From Pseudomonas pseudonitroreducens (GTDB taxonomy: Bacteria > Pseudomonadota > Gammaproteobacteria > Pseudomonadales > Pseudomonadaceae), in assembly GCF_021603645.1 (NCBI RefSeq), contig NZ_BQHJ01000005.1:471723-535722 (forward strand): 64,000 nt of DNA. Direction: 5' to 3'. The notes below the pieces were generated by a model. That model saw only the letters and a program-made list of their open reading frames with translations. It was not told where the DNA came from and ran no database searches. The position numbers and the translations under genes were made by a program. Each line of letters starts with the position of its first letter. Position 1 is the stretch's first letter. Of the stretch, positions 1 through 9,012 are shown piece after piece.

Positions 1-218
1 TTATCGCGGATCACGAAGAAATTCTTGCCGCCGGGGGACATCTGGCGCTTGTAGCGCTCGACGGCCGCACAGGAGCTGCGGAGGCTGTTGATGGCCTGCT
101 CGGCTGCCTCCTGTGTCGGGTAGGCCAGAGTTTCCAGCAGGGTGCCGTGGGCAGTGTTCTTGAGCAGAACGCGACGGTTGCCGCTGCTGAGTTCCTTGAT
201 TTCATACCAACCGGGCAT
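1..218 (-). CDS. DUF1508/YegP-like protein, 3' end cut by window edge
   Basis: The frame is open from an ATG at 218 through 72 codons to the left edge, so the gene is partial. The start MPGWYEIKEL and the later GTLLETLAYPTQEAAEQAIN fit the small DUF1508 (YegP-like) fold, in which a residue-modifying Trp-Tyr-Glu strand is followed by a glycine-rich turn and a helix. I preferred the ATG at 218 because GGAG lies six bases before it; another in-frame ATG lies at 230. Function is unknown; family members are small cytosolic proteins. No operon partner is visible on the same strand. Confidence 0.6.
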   Translation of the reverse strand, partial: MPGWYEIKELSSGNRRVLLKNTAHGTLLETLAYPTQEAAEQAINSLRSSCAAVERYKRQMSPGGKNFFVIRD

Positions 219-365
219 GTGTAGCTCCATATAACCGGTGTCAACGTCCTGCGGGTGGTCCCGCAGGGTGACAGGCCAGTTTAGGAGTACAGGCGTGCTA
301 TTTGTATAGGAAAAGTCCTATGAATCATGGGGTTACTGTATCAATTTGTCTCAGGATCGCCTTTC

Positions 366-1631
366 TCAGAAGCTGGCTTTCACCTGCAGGCCGAGCAGCA
401 GGGCGTTGTCGATGCCCTGGCCGGAGAAGGCCCCCGGTTCGATGACGTACTGCAGGTCCGGGCGCAGGGTCAGCCAGGGCGTGGCCTGGTAGCCGTAGCT
501 CAGCTCGATGAGCTGTTCGCCGCTGTCCAGGTTCGGGTAGTCCTGGCCGTTGGCGAGGGCGCTGTTCTCCTGCACTTCACGGCTGCGCGGGCTGGGTACG
601 GCGCGGCCGTAACCCAGCGCGAGACTGTCTTTCGGGCGGCCTTCGAAGGGCTTGTAGAGGACGACACCCGCGCCGTACCACTTGGTGAAGGGTGAGGCGG
701 CGCTGCTGGCGACCGAGGCCTGGCCGAACAGGTGCAGGCTGCGCCCTTTCGAGGCCGGGTCGTTCCACACCGCCTGGTCGACCAGCAGGTAGTGGCCGCT
801 GCGGCCGGACTCTTCCTTGGCGCTACCGATGCGCTGCACGTTGGAGCTGTCGTAGTACCAGCCCAGTTTGTACTCGCCGGGCAATTCGCCCTGAGGCTTG
901 TAGACCAGTTCGATGGGCACCACGGTGCCGGTGGTATGTTTGGGCGTGAGGTGCCAGGCGCGGCTGGAGTTGCCGTTGCTTTGCGGGTCGACGTTGAAGG
1001 CGGCGATGCGCAGTTGCCAGTCAGGCGCGAAGCTGTACTTCACCCGTGCGCCAAGGTGCGCGTTGGGGTAGTTGGTCCAGCCGCTGCCACCGGACATGTT
1101 CAGCGGATGGCCGCAGAAGCCGGCGTTCATGAAGTTGCAGAGGATGCCGCTGTCGAGCCCGCCGACGTCATTGCCCATGGCCATGTAGCCGAGCTTGAGG
1201 TTCAGCGCCTGGCCCAGGTCGCGCTCGTAGCTCAGCTCGGTCAGGCGGGTGTAGAGGCCGCCGTAGTTTTCCTGGATCGGCAGGCGGTTGCCCACCAGGT
1301 CTTCCGAGGCACTGTTGCCGCGGCGGTCGTTGATGGTCAGCTGGACCTTGCCGCCATTCTCCAGGCCGTAGATTCTGGACAAGTCGAACTGCACGCCCAG
1401 CTTGACGTTCTGCGAATAGCGCGCCGAGCGATGCAGGCCGCCGTGGGCGTTGTAGGCAGTCTCGCCGCTGTAGTCGCCAGTGAACCTGACGCCGTCTTCT
1501 TCCAACTGGTGGCGCAGGCCGCCCCAGTCGCCGGTCATCGTGGAACGTTCGAGCAGGCCTTCTGCGGCCAGCGCCGGCAGCGAGGCGACGCACAGCAGCA
1601 GGCCGGGCGTGAGGCGAAGGGAAGTGCGCAT
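366..1631 (-). CDS. oprB: OprB-family carbohydrate-selective porin
   Basis: This is a predicted outer-membrane beta-barrel for sugar (glucose) entry, about 421 residues, the usual length for OprB. The N-terminus is a signal peptide (MRTSLRLTPGLLLCVASLPALA) followed by LLERSTMTGDWGGLRHQLEEDGV, the TGDWGG-type motif typical of OprB proteins, and the protein ends in aromatic KASF as barrel proteins do. The longer upstream frame is rejected because AGGAA precedes the ATG at 1631 and the signal peptide starts there. It lies downstream of the glucose dehydrogenase gene on the same strand, so porin and periplasmic oxidase form one glucose-use unit, though a strong terminator sits between them. Confidence 0.88.
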   Translation of the reverse strand: MRTSLRLTPGLLLCVASLPALAAEGLLERSTMTGDWGGLRHQLEEDGVRFTGDYSGETAYNAHGGLHRSARYSQNVKLGVQFDLSRIYGLENGGKVQLTINDRRGNSASEDLVGNRLPIQENYGGLYTRLTELSYERDLGQALNLKLGYMAMGNDVGGLDSGILCNFMNAGFCGHPLNMSGGSGWTNYPNAHLGARVKYSFAPDWQLRIAAFNVDPQSNGNSSRAWHLTPKHTTGTVVPIELVYKPQGELPGEYKLGWYYDSSNVQRIGSAKEESGRSGHYLLVDQAVWNDPASKGRSLHLFGQASVASSAASPFTKWYGAGVVLYKPFEGRPKDSLALGYGRAVPSPRSREVQENSALANGQDYPNLDSGEQLIELSYGYQATPWLTLRPDLQYVIEPGAFSGQGIDNALLLGLQVKASF

Positions 1632-1656
1632 GGAATTTCCTGAGCTTGAAGCGAAT

Positions 1657-1685
1657 AAAAAAAGGCGCGGTGGGAGTGCCGCGCC
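1657..1685 (-). terminator. Rho-independent terminator between gcd and oprB
   Basis: Read on the minus strand after the gcd stop there is a GC stem GGCGCGG / CCGCGCC (1664-1670 pairing 1679-1685) with an eight-base loop, followed by seven Ts (1657-1663). It should end most gcd transcripts before oprB, so oprB either has its own promoter or depends on read-through. Confidence 0.75.
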
Positions 1686-1724
1686 GGAAGGAGGCGCCCG
1701 CACGCGGCGGGCGCGATGGGAGGG

Positions 1725-4151
1725 TTACTGGCCGTCCGGCAGCGCGTAGGCCAGCACGTAGTCGCCACGGTCGCTGGACTGCCGCGCACCACCGGCGGTG
1801 ATGACGACGAACTGCTTGCCGGTCTTCGGCGACACGTAGGTCATCGGGCCGCCCTGGCTGCCGACGGGCAGGCGGGATTTCCAGATTTCCTTGCCGTTGC
1901 TGCTGTCGTAGGCGCGCAGGTAGAAGTCCTGGGTGCCGGCGATGAATACCAGGCCGCCCTGGGTGGAGAGCGTGCCGCCAAGGGTCGGCAGGCCGATGGG
2001 GATCGGCAGGTGCATGCGGATGCCCAGCGGGCCGGTGTCTTCCACCGTGCCCACCGGCACCTGCCAGGCCACCTGGCGGGTCTTCAGGTCGATGGCGGTG
2101 AGGGTGCCGAACGGCGGTGCCTGGCACGGGATGCCGGCCACCGAGAGGAAGCGGTTCTTGTTCACCGCGTAGGGCGTGCCCTTGAGCGGCACGGCGCCCA
2201 TGCCGGTGTTCAGCGCTTCGCCGCCGCCAGCGGCCGCGCCCTTGTTGGCCGAGGGGATCATCTGGATCCACAGGCCCAGGCGCATGTCGTTGACGAAGAT
2301 GAAGCCGTGCACCGGGTCGGTGGACAGGCTGCCCCAGTTCATGCCGCCCAGGGAGCCGGGGAAACTCAGCGACAGGTCGGTGCCCGGCGCGGTGTAGAGG
2401 CCGTCGTAGCGCATCTTCTTGAAGTCGATGCGGCACAGCAGCTGGTCATAGGGCGTGGCGCCCCACATGTCCGACTCGCTGAGGGTCTGCGCGCCGATCT
2501 GCGGCATGCCGACGGATTTCGGCTGGGTCGGCGAATAGGGCTCGTCGGGGATGTTGCCCGGCTTCACCGGCACATCCCTGACCTCGGTCAGCGGCTTGCC
2601 GGTGGCGCGGTCGAGCACGTAGATCTGCCCGGCCTTGGTGCCGATGACGACTGCCGGAACGGTCTTGCCGTCGGCCACGGGGAAGTCCACGAGGCTCGGC
2701 TGCATCGGCAGGTCGAAGTCCCAGAGGTCGTTGTGTACGGTCTGGTAGACCCACTTTTCGGCGCCGCTGGTGGCGTCCACGGCAAGGATCGACGCGCCGT
2801 AGGTGTGGTCGAGTTTCGTCCGCTCCACGCCATAGATGTCGGTGGAAGAGCTGCCCATGGGCAGGAAGACGGTGTTCATCGCCGGGTCGTAGGACATCGG
2901 CGCCCAGCTGTTGGGCGTGCTGCGCACGTAGCTCTTGCCATCCGCCGGGGCCTGCTTGTCTTCCGGGTTGCCCGGATCGAAGGCCCAGCGCATGGCGCCG
3001 GTGATGACGTCGAAACCACGGATCACGCCGCCGGGCATGTCGGTCTGGACGTTGTCCGCGACGCGGCCGCCGACCACCACCGTGGTGCCGGCCATCAGCG
3101 GGGCGGAGGAGAGCTGGTAGTAGGAGTCGGGCACATCACCCAGGCCGGCCTTCAGGTCGACCTGGCCGTTGTTGCCGAAGCCCTGGCAGAACTCACCCGT
3201 GTCGGCGTCCACCGCGATCAGGCGCGCGTCGATGGTATTGGTCAGCAGGCGGCGCTGGCAGTTGGCGCCGGCCGGAACGCTGGCGGCGATGATCGGTGTG
3301 CTGTTCGGCTGGGTCGGCTGGGCGATTTCCCTGGTGGCGTCGAAATAGGCCATGCCACGGCAGCGTTGCCAGACCTTGGACTGCGCGTTGATCTCGTTCT
3401 TCCACAACTCCTTGCCGGTGTCCGCGTCCAGCGCGATCAGGTTGTTGTGCGGGGTGCAGATGAACACCTTGTCGCCGACCTGCAACGGGGTCAGCTGGTC
3501 TTCCGCGCCGTTGCCGTCGCTGACCGCCACGTCGCCGGTGTGGTAGGTCCAGGCCACTTTCAGTTTATCGACGTTGCCACGGTTGATCTGGTCCAGTGCG
3601 GCGAAGCGACTGCCGCCCTCGGTGTTGCCATAGTGCGCCCAGTCCTTCTGCGCATGGGCCGGGTCCACCGGCGTCAGGCCAGGGCCCTTGCCAGTGGGCG
3701 CCACGCTGGGATGGGCGACGAACATGTTGCCGGCGGCAATCACCACCAGCACGGCCAGCACGCCGGCGATGCCATAGGCGCCACGCCCAGCGTTGCGGCC
3801 TGCCGAGCGGGCCAGCAACGGATAGACCAGCGCGACCACCACGCCGATGGCGCTGAACATGAACAGCCGCGAGAACAGCGGCCAGAACACCAGGCCACTG
3901 TCGGCCACGGCCCAGATTGCCGTGGCCACCAGGAAGGCGGCAAACAGCCAGGCGCCGGCCGGCTTGCGCAACGAGATCAGCAGACCCGAGAGCGCCATGG
4001 CCAGGCCGCCGACGAGGAAGTACCAGGAGCCACCGAGGCTGACCAGGCGGATGCCGCCAGCGGCCAGGGCGAGGCCGAGGAGGGCGATGACCACACCCAG
4101 GCCGAGGAGGATGAATATGCTTGCACGGGAGGCACGCTGTACCGGTTTCAT
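1725..4151 (-). CDS. gcd: Membrane-bound PQQ-dependent glucose dehydrogenase
   Basis: It oxidises D-glucose to gluconolactone in the periplasm and passes electrons to ubiquinone (EC 1.1.5.2). The protein is 808 residues, the expected length. Residues about 10-145 hold five hydrophobic segments that anchor it in the inner membrane; the rest is the PQQ-binding eight-bladed propeller, with recognisable blade motifs such as VAWTYHTGD, LIALDADTGKELW, GAEKWVYQTVHNDLWD and the C-terminal GGLVFIAGTQDFYLRAYD. The neighbours fit: OprB porin downstream and a PqqU-type receptor divergently upstream. PQQ synthesis genes are not in the window. Confidence 0.96.
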   Translation of the reverse strand: MKPVQRASRASIFILLGLGVVIALLGLALAAGGIRLVSLGGSWYFLVGGLAMALSGLLISLRKPAGAWLFAAFLVATAIWAVADSGLVFWPLFSRLFMFSAIGVVVALVYPLLARSAGRNAGRGAYGIAGVLAVLVVIAAGNMFVAHPSVAPTGKGPGLTPVDPAHAQKDWAHYGNTEGGSRFAALDQINRGNVDKLKVAWTYHTGDVAVSDGNGAEDQLTPLQVGDKVFICTPHNNLIALDADTGKELWKNEINAQSKVWQRCRGMAYFDATREIAQPTQPNSTPIIAASVPAGANCQRRLLTNTIDARLIAVDADTGEFCQGFGNNGQVDLKAGLGDVPDSYYQLSSAPLMAGTTVVVGGRVADNVQTDMPGGVIRGFDVITGAMRWAFDPGNPEDKQAPADGKSYVRSTPNSWAPMSYDPAMNTVFLPMGSSSTDIYGVERTKLDHTYGASILAVDATSGAEKWVYQTVHNDLWDFDLPMQPSLVDFPVADGKTVPAVVIGTKAGQIYVLDRATGKPLTEVRDVPVKPGNIPDEPYSPTQPKSVGMPQIGAQTLSESDMWGATPYDQLLCRIDFKKMRYDGLYTAPGTDLSLSFPGSLGGMNWGSLSTDPVHGFIFVNDMRLGLWIQMIPSANKGAAAGGGEALNTGMGAVPLKGTPYAVNKNRFLSVAGIPCQAPPFGTLTAIDLKTRQVAWQVPVGTVEDTGPLGIRMHLPIPIGLPTLGGTLSTQGGLVFIAGTQDFYLRAYDSSNGKEIWKSRLPVGSQGGPMTYVSPKTGKQFVVITAGGARQSSDRGDYVLAYALPDGQ

Positions 4152-4189
4152 ACAGAAGGTTCTCGCTGTTGGATCGGTCGATTATACGC

Positions 4190-4201
4190 TTAGCATGCTA
4201 A
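4190..4201. promoter_or_regulatory. Palindrome TTAGCATGCTAA in the gcd/pqqU divergent region
   Basis: A perfect 12-bp palindrome lies about 40 bp upstream of gcd and 160 bp before the likely pqqU start. It differs by one base from the TTAGCAAGCTAA box described for SlyA (MarR family). It is a candidate operator shared by both genes; the binding protein is unknown. Confidence 0.4.
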
Positions 4202-4361
4202 TTAACTAGATAGTACAATCGTCGAAGATCAGAGCGCAGACGAATGGATTAGCCTTTTGCACGCTCGACCACTCACAACATCCCGACCCACGAAAGCCCT
4301 GTGCAGCGGCTGTCGAGACTGGCAGCATCGCCGTTCGGTCCTACAGAAGAATCCCGTCGCC

Positions 4362-6488
4362 GTGCCTGCTACCCGCTCTGTCGTACCTGTCCCACTCAAA
4401 CTGCTGCCGCTGTTGATCTGCGGCGTCGCCCACGGCCAACTGGCCCGCGCCGAAGCCGCGGAGGCGGACAGTGAAGTGCAGCTTGCGCCCATGGTGGTGA
4501 CGGGCGCCTATGCGCCGGTATCGAGCTTTGACCTGCCGTTCTCCATCGACACCGTGCAGCAACCGCAGCTCAGTGACGGCCAGCTCGGCGTGAATGCCTC
4601 CGAAGTGCTGCAACGGGTGCCCGGCCTGGTGGTGCAGAACCGCCAGAACTACGCCCAGGACCTGCAGATTTCCTCCCGTGGCTACGGCGCGCGCTCGGCC
4701 TTCGGTATTCGCGGGCTGAAGTTGCTCAGCGACGGTATTCCGGCCAGCACGCCGGACGGCCAGGGCCAGGCGGCAACGCTGAACCTCGATGTCGCCGAGC
4801 GCATCGAAGTGCTCCGCGGCCCGGCCTCGACGCTTTATGGCAGCAACAGCGGCGGGGTGATCCAGATGTTCTCCCGCGACGGCTATGGCCCGCCGAAAGT
4901 CGGTGCGGAAACCACCTTCGGCAGCGACGGCTTCAACAAGAACCACCTGTATGCCGAGGGCGGCACCGAGCAGGCCGGCTTCCTGCTCGACGCCTCGCGC
5001 ATGGACACCGACGGCTACCGCGACCACAGCGCCGCGCGCCGCGACCAGACCTTCGCCAAGCTCAACTTCAAGCCCGACGAAGACAGCCGCCTGGCGCTGA
5101 TCTACAGCAGCCTGGAGCAGAACGGCACGCAGGACCCGCTGGGCCAGACCTGGGCCGCGTACCAGCACGACCCGCGTTCCGTGGCGCCGGCTGCCGAGTT
5201 GTACAACACGCGCAAGAGCATCGACCACCAGCAGCTGGGCATGAACTACGAGCGCTATTTCGGCGACGCGACCCTGCAGTTCAACCTCTACGCCGGCCAG
5301 CGCAGCGTGGTGCAGTACCTGTCGATCCCCAAGGGCGTGGCGTCCAATGCCCAGCGCGGCGGCGGGGTGGTGGACTTCGACCGCGAATTCCACGGCGGTA
5401 CCCTGCGCTGGATCCAGCCGGTGCAAGGCGTGCCGGGTGAGCTGACCGTCACCAGCGGGGTGGACTACGACCGTAGCGAAGACGACCGCAAGGGCTTCCA
5501 GAACTTCAGCGGCGACCAGCTCGGCGTGAAGGGCGAGATGCGCCGCAACGAGAACGATATCGCCACCAGCCTCGATCCCTATGTGCAGGCGCGCTGGGAG
5601 CTGGGCAACTGGACCTTCGACGCCGGCCTTCGCCACAGCACCATGAAGATGGAAGTGGACGACCATTACCTGAGCAACGGCGATTCCAGCGGCTCGAAGA
5701 AGTACCAGCAGAACAACCCGTCGCTGTCGGTGATGTACGCCTTTACCCCGAACCTGCATGGCTATGTCAGTGCCGGCAAGGGCTTCGAAACGCCGACCCA
5801 GGCAGAGATGGCCTACGCGCCGGGCCTGGCGGAAAGCTTCAACTTCGGCCTCGATCCGGCCACCAGCACCCAGTACGAAGTCGGCCTCAAGGCGAAGGTT
5901 GCCGGCAACACGCGGGTCAACGCGGCGATATTCGAAATCCGTACCGACGACGAGATCGTCGTTGCCACCTCCACCGACGGCCGCACCAGCTACCAGAACG
6001 CTGGCAAGACCCTGCGCCGAGGCTTCGAGCTGGGCGTGCAGAGCGATCTCTCCGAACACTGGCAGACCAATCTCGCCTATACGCGCCTGGACGCCACCTA
6101 CGACGAGGATTTCGTCGAGAGCGGCAGCCTGATCGAAAAGGGCAACCACCTGCCCGGCGTGCCCGGCAGCAGCCTGTTCGGCGAGCTGGTGTGGAAGCCG
6201 CAGGACGACATCAGCATGGGCTTCGAAGGCCAGTACCGCAGCAAGGTCTACGTCGAGGACAGCAACGAGGACAAGCCAGCGCCCAGCTATGCGGTGTTCA
6301 ACTGGCGCACGCGCTTCGAGCAGCATGTCGGGCCCTGGACCTTCCACCAGTTGGTGCGGCTGGACAACCTGCTGGATCGCCAGTACGTCGGCTCGGTGAT
6401 CGTCGGTGACAGCAACGGCCGCTACTACGAGGCGGCGCCAGGGCGGTCGTGGTATGCGGGGGCGGGGCTGGAATACCGGTTCGATTGA
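4362..6488 (+). CDS. pqqU: TonB-dependent receptor, PqqU (YncD) type
   Basis: This outer-membrane TonB-dependent receptor closely follows the E. coli PqqU/YncD sequence as I remember it: the plug holds VPGLVVQNRQNYAQDLQ, IRGLKLLSDGIPASTPDGQG and IEVLRGPASTLYGSNSGGV, and the barrel holds GKGFETPT, RTDDEIVVATSTDGRTSYQN and a C-terminal VGSVIVGDSNGRYYEAAPGR ending in FD. PqqU imports the cofactor PQQ, which fits its place divergent from the PQQ enzyme Gcd. I chose the GTG at 4362 because a signal peptide (VPLKLLPLLICGVAHGQLARA) follows; the frame extends upstream to a TTG at 4257 without a convincing ribosome site, so the start is uncertain. Confidence 0.85.
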   Translation: MPATRSVVPVPLKLLPLLICGVAHGQLARAEAAEADSEVQLAPMVVTGAYAPVSSFDLPFSIDTVQQPQLSDGQLGVNASEVLQRVPGLVVQNRQNYAQDLQISSRGYGARSAFGIRGLKLLSDGIPASTPDGQGQAATLNLDVAERIEVLRGPASTLYGSNSGGVIQMFSRDGYGPPKVGAETTFGSDGFNKNHLYAEGGTEQAGFLLDASRMDTDGYRDHSAARRDQTFAKLNFKPDEDSRLALIYSSLEQNGTQDPLGQTWAAYQHDPRSVAPAAELYNTRKSIDHQQLGMNYERYFGDATLQFNLYAGQRSVVQYLSIPKGVASNAQRGGGVVDFDREFHGGTLRWIQPVQGVPGELTVTSGVDYDRSEDDRKGFQNFSGDQLGVKGEMRRNENDIATSLDPYVQARWELGNWTFDAGLRHSTMKMEVDDHYLSNGDSSGSKKYQQNNPSLSVMYAFTPNLHGYVSAGKGFETPTQAEMAYAPGLAESFNFGLDPATSTQYEVGLKAKVAGNTRVNAAIFEIRTDDEIVVATSTDGRTSYQNAGKTLRRGFELGVQSDLSEHWQTNLAYTRLDATYDEDFVESGSLIEKGNHLPGVPGSSLFGELVWKPQDDISMGFEGQYRSKVYVEDSNEDKPAPSYAVFNWRTRFEQHVGPWTFHQLVRLDNLLDRQYVGSVIVGDSNGRYYEAAPGRSWYAGAGLEYRFD

Positions 6489-6518
6489 GCGTCCTGACCG
6501 AGGTTTTGCGCAGGGCGC

Positions 6519-6578
6519 ATAACGCTGCAGCGTTATCCGCCGCAAATCGGTCGGCGGATAACCTGTTCCAGGTTATCC
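6519..6578. repeat. Intergenic double-hairpin repeat
   Basis: Two hairpins follow pqqU: an 18-bp perfect palindrome centred on CTGCAG (6519-6536) and a stem with ten-base arms GGATAACCTG (6556-6565 pairing 6569-6578) around TTC. This layout of GCGCATAACGC plus GGCGGATAAC blocks is a dispersed intergenic element of pseudomonads. It may also stop pqqU transcription, though no T-run follows. Confidence 0.6.
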
Positions 6579-6606
6579 GGCCTACGGTCCTGATCGGTGC
6601 CGTGCG

Positions 6607-6690
6607 GGTTCGCGAGCAAGCTCGCTCCTACAGGTGGGCTTGTAGCTCTTCGTAGGACCGAGGGGGACGCCTAGTCCTTGCTCGCGAACC
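6607..6690. repeat. REP element (imperfect inverted pair)
   Basis: The arm GTTCGCGAGCAAGCTCGCTCC begins at 6608 and a decayed opposite arm (CTTGCTCGCGAACCTG) ends near 6692. This is the Pseudomonas REP sequence, usually placed between genes and mobilised by RAYT transposases; no RAYT gene is in the window. Confidence 0.7.
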
Positions 6691-6786
6691 TGCTTCCCTC
6701 CACGTCCGATCATCGTCTGCAAGGAGCCATGATTGCGCCAAATCCTCTATCCTCGCGTCCTTTGCATTTGGTGAGACGAGTTCGTA

Positions 6787-7410
6787 ATGGGCAGATGGGC
6801 AATGGGCGCACTGTTGATGTGCGTGGCGGGCTGGGCGTCGGCGGCTGACCCGCTGTTCGGCAAGTACAACTATGGCGCGGCGCAGAAAGGCTTCGGCAAG
6901 CAGCAGGGCTTCGTCGAATGCCTGCAGCCCATGGGCGTCACTGCGCGCTGCAAGGATGGCGTGGACTACGCCGGCACGCGCTTCCGCCTGGCGCTGACCT
7001 TCGACAAGCAGAAATTGGTCGAGGCGGTGCTGTACAGCCAATACAACGACGCGGCGTACCGCCGTGTGCTGCAGGAAGTGGCCAAGCGCTTCATGCTGGT
7101 GGCGATCGCCGACGACAAGAACGTGGTCGACGTGCTGGCGCATACCCTCAACCCGAACCGCACCGAGGCCGACGCCAAGGCCATCGGCGACTTCGAGACC
7201 CATGCGCTGCGCAACGGCATGATCAGCTACCGCCTCTACGAACAGCTCGACAAGTACATCAAGCCGGGCCTGGACGCCCGCCAGGTGCTGGCCACGGTGC
7301 CGGCGAACATTCGCGTGGCCGAGGTCACGGTCAAGCACGGCAAGTCGGAGAACTGGCTGATCGTGAAGTTCGCCAAACCGGGCCTGGCGCCCAAAAAGAC
7401 CCGCAACTGA
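6787..7410 (+). CDS. Secreted protein of unknown function
   Basis: A 207-residue protein with a clear signal peptide (cleavage after MGRWAMGALLMCVAGWASA) and a mature region of mixed helix and strand with no motif I recognise. Cysteines at CLQPMGVTARC could form one periplasmic disulfide. Charged stretches such as KHGKSENWLIVKFAKPGLAPKK lie at the C-terminus. It stands alone between two repeat elements, so context gives no hint. Codon use matches its neighbours. Function not assigned. Confidence 0.7.
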   Translation: MGRWAMGALLMCVAGWASAADPLFGKYNYGAAQKGFGKQQGFVECLQPMGVTARCKDGVDYAGTRFRLALTFDKQKLVEAVLYSQYNDAAYRRVLQEVAKRFMLVAIADDKNVVDVLAHTLNPNRTEADAKAIGDFETHALRNGMISYRLYEQLDKYIKPGLDARQVLATVPANIRVAEVTVKHGKSENWLIVKFAKPGLAPKKTRN

Positions 7411-7412
7411 GC

Positions 7413-7503
7413 GTAGGAGCGGACTCCGTCCGCGATCGATTTGCCGCTGCTCCGGCCAGACAGGGAGCGCGGCCGGCTCATCGCGGACGGAGTCCGCTCC
7501 TAC
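7413..7503. repeat. Inverted repeat with 24-bp perfect arms
   Basis: The arms 7413-7436 and 7480-7503 are exact reverse complements, each containing GTAGGAGCGGACTCCGTCCG. The arms resemble REP heads (GTAGGAGCG) but carry GGACTCCGTCC in place of the usual AGCTTGCTCGC, so this is a second REP subfamily in the same window. It could also act as a transcription stop after the preceding gene. Confidence 0.75.
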
Positions 7504-7615
7504 GGCTTCATATCTTCGTATGAGGCCTTACCCCGGATTGCATGGAACGGACGATTGTTCGCCACTGGCCTGACACAGGACAGTGGCGCACTACCGTTCA
7601 ACCTGGAATCCGCAC

Positions 7616-9001
7616 ATGAAACGTTCCCTGTGGCTGGAGGAAATCGCCTCCGAGCTGACTCCGCTGCCTGCCCTGGAGGGCAACCTCGATGTCGACGTGG
7701 CCATCGTCGGCGGCGGCTTCGTTGGCCTCTGGACCGCGCTGCGTCTGCTGGAACTCAAGCCCGACTGCCGCATCGCGATCATCGAGCGCGACATCTGCGG
7801 TGGCGGCGCCTCTGGGCGAAACGGCGGCTTCGTCATGTCCTGGTGGCCGAAGATCAGTTCCCTGGCCGCACAGTGCGGCAAGGATGAGGCGCTGCGCCTG
7901 GCGCGTGCCTCGGCGGCGGCCATCGGCGAGATCGATGAATTCTGCAAGGCCCACGCTATCGACGCGCACTTCCGCCGCGCCGGCTGGTTGTGGACTGCCA
8001 CCACCGATGCGCAACGTGGCGCCTGGAAGGGCGTGCAAGAGACCTGCGAGCGCCTCGGCGAGCCGGTCTTCCAGTCACTCTCCGACAGCGAAGTGGCCCG
8101 CCGCGCCGGCTCGCCGAAGCACCTCGAAGGCGTGCTGGAGGCCAGCAACGCCACCGTACAGCCAGCGCGACTGGTGCGCGGCCTGCGCCGGGTGGCGCTG
8201 GAGAAGGGCGTGCGCATCTTCGAGAACACCCCGATGCTCAGCCTGGATCGCGGCCAGCCGGCCGTGATCCGCACGCCCGGCGGCGAATTGCGGGCCCCCA
8301 AGGTCGTGATGGCGACCAATGCCTGGGCGGCGGCGATTCCCGAACTGCGCCGCACCATCCTGCCGGTGACCAGCACGGTGGTCGCCACCGCGCCGATTCC
8401 CGAGCGCCTGGAGCAGATCGGCTGGACCGGCGGCGAAGCCGTCACCGATTCGCAGCTGATGGTCGACTACTACCGCACCACCCGGGACGGCCGTATCGCC
8501 TTTGGCAAGGGCACCGGGATGATCAGCTTCGCCAGCCGCATCGACGAGAGCTACGACCACAACCCGCAGCTCAATGACGACACCGAACAGGACCTGCGCC
8601 GCACCTACCCGCAACTGCACGACGTGCCAGTGACCCACAGCTGGTCCGGGCCCATCGACCGCACCTACGACAGCCTGCCGGTGTTCGGTCACCTGAACGG
8701 CGCGCCGCACATCGTCTATGGCATCGGCTGGAGCGGCAACGGCGTCGGCCCGAGCCGCCTGGGCGGGCGGATCCTTGCCAGCCTCGCGCTGGGCCTCGAT
8801 GACGAATGGAGTCGCTGCGGCCTGGTCGGCCGGCAGCCCAAGCGCTTCCCGCTCGAACCACTGCGCTATGTCGGCGGCCTGATGGTGCGCGGTGCGGTGC
8901 AACGCAAGGAACAGGCCGAGGCGCAGAACCGCAAGGGTGCCTGGCTCGACCGCATTCTCGCTGGCTTCGCGCCGGCGGGCCTCGAAGACAAAGACCTGTG
9001 A
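7616..9001 (+). CDS. FAD-dependent amine/amino-acid oxidoreductase (DAO family)
   Basis: The protein is 461 residues with an N-terminal dinucleotide-binding fold, VDVAIVGGGFVGLWTALRLLE and the acidic strand end IIERD, then GGGASGRNGGFVMSWWPK, a signature of the PuuB/DadA-like oxidases that act on polyamine conjugates and amines. The C-terminal FAD-closing motif IVYGIGWSGNGVGPSRLGG is present. The start at 7616 gives the usual MKRSLWLEE opening; a GTG at 7583 is less likely. It is followed 11 bases later by a cupin gene, and a PucR regulator and a polyamine-type binding protein are next door, which suggests amine catabolism. The substrate is inferred from context, not seen. Confidence 0.82.
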   Translation: MKRSLWLEEIASELTPLPALEGNLDVDVAIVGGGFVGLWTALRLLELKPDCRIAIIERDICGGGASGRNGGFVMSWWPKISSLAAQCGKDEALRLARASAAAIGEIDEFCKAHAIDAHFRRAGWLWTATTDAQRGAWKGVQETCERLGEPVFQSLSDSEVARRAGSPKHLEGVLEASNATVQPARLVRGLRRVALEKGVRIFENTPMLSLDRGQPAVIRTPGGELRAPKVVMATNAWAAAIPELRRTILPVTSTVVATAPIPERLEQIGWTGGEAVTDSQLMVDYYRTTRDGRIAFGKGTGMISFASRIDESYDHNPQLNDDTEQDLRRTYPQLHDVPVTHSWSGPIDRTYDSLPVFGHLNGAPHIVYGIGWSGNGVGPSRLGGRILASLALGLDDEWSRCGLVGRQPKRFPLEPLRYVGGLMVRGAVQRKEQAEAQNRKGAWLDRILAGFAPAGLEDKDL

Positions 9002-9012
9002 AGGAGCGCCTG

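Noticed and set aside
1716-4193. 825-codon plus-strand open frame opposite gcd
   Set aside because: It is antisense to a well-supported enzyme, has Arg/His/Gly-rich sequence without family match, and is the usual by-product of high-GC codon bias.
4341-6545. 734-codon minus-strand open frame opposite pqqU
   Set aside because: No domain and low-complexity Ala/Val/His composition; the plus strand encodes a clear TonB receptor.
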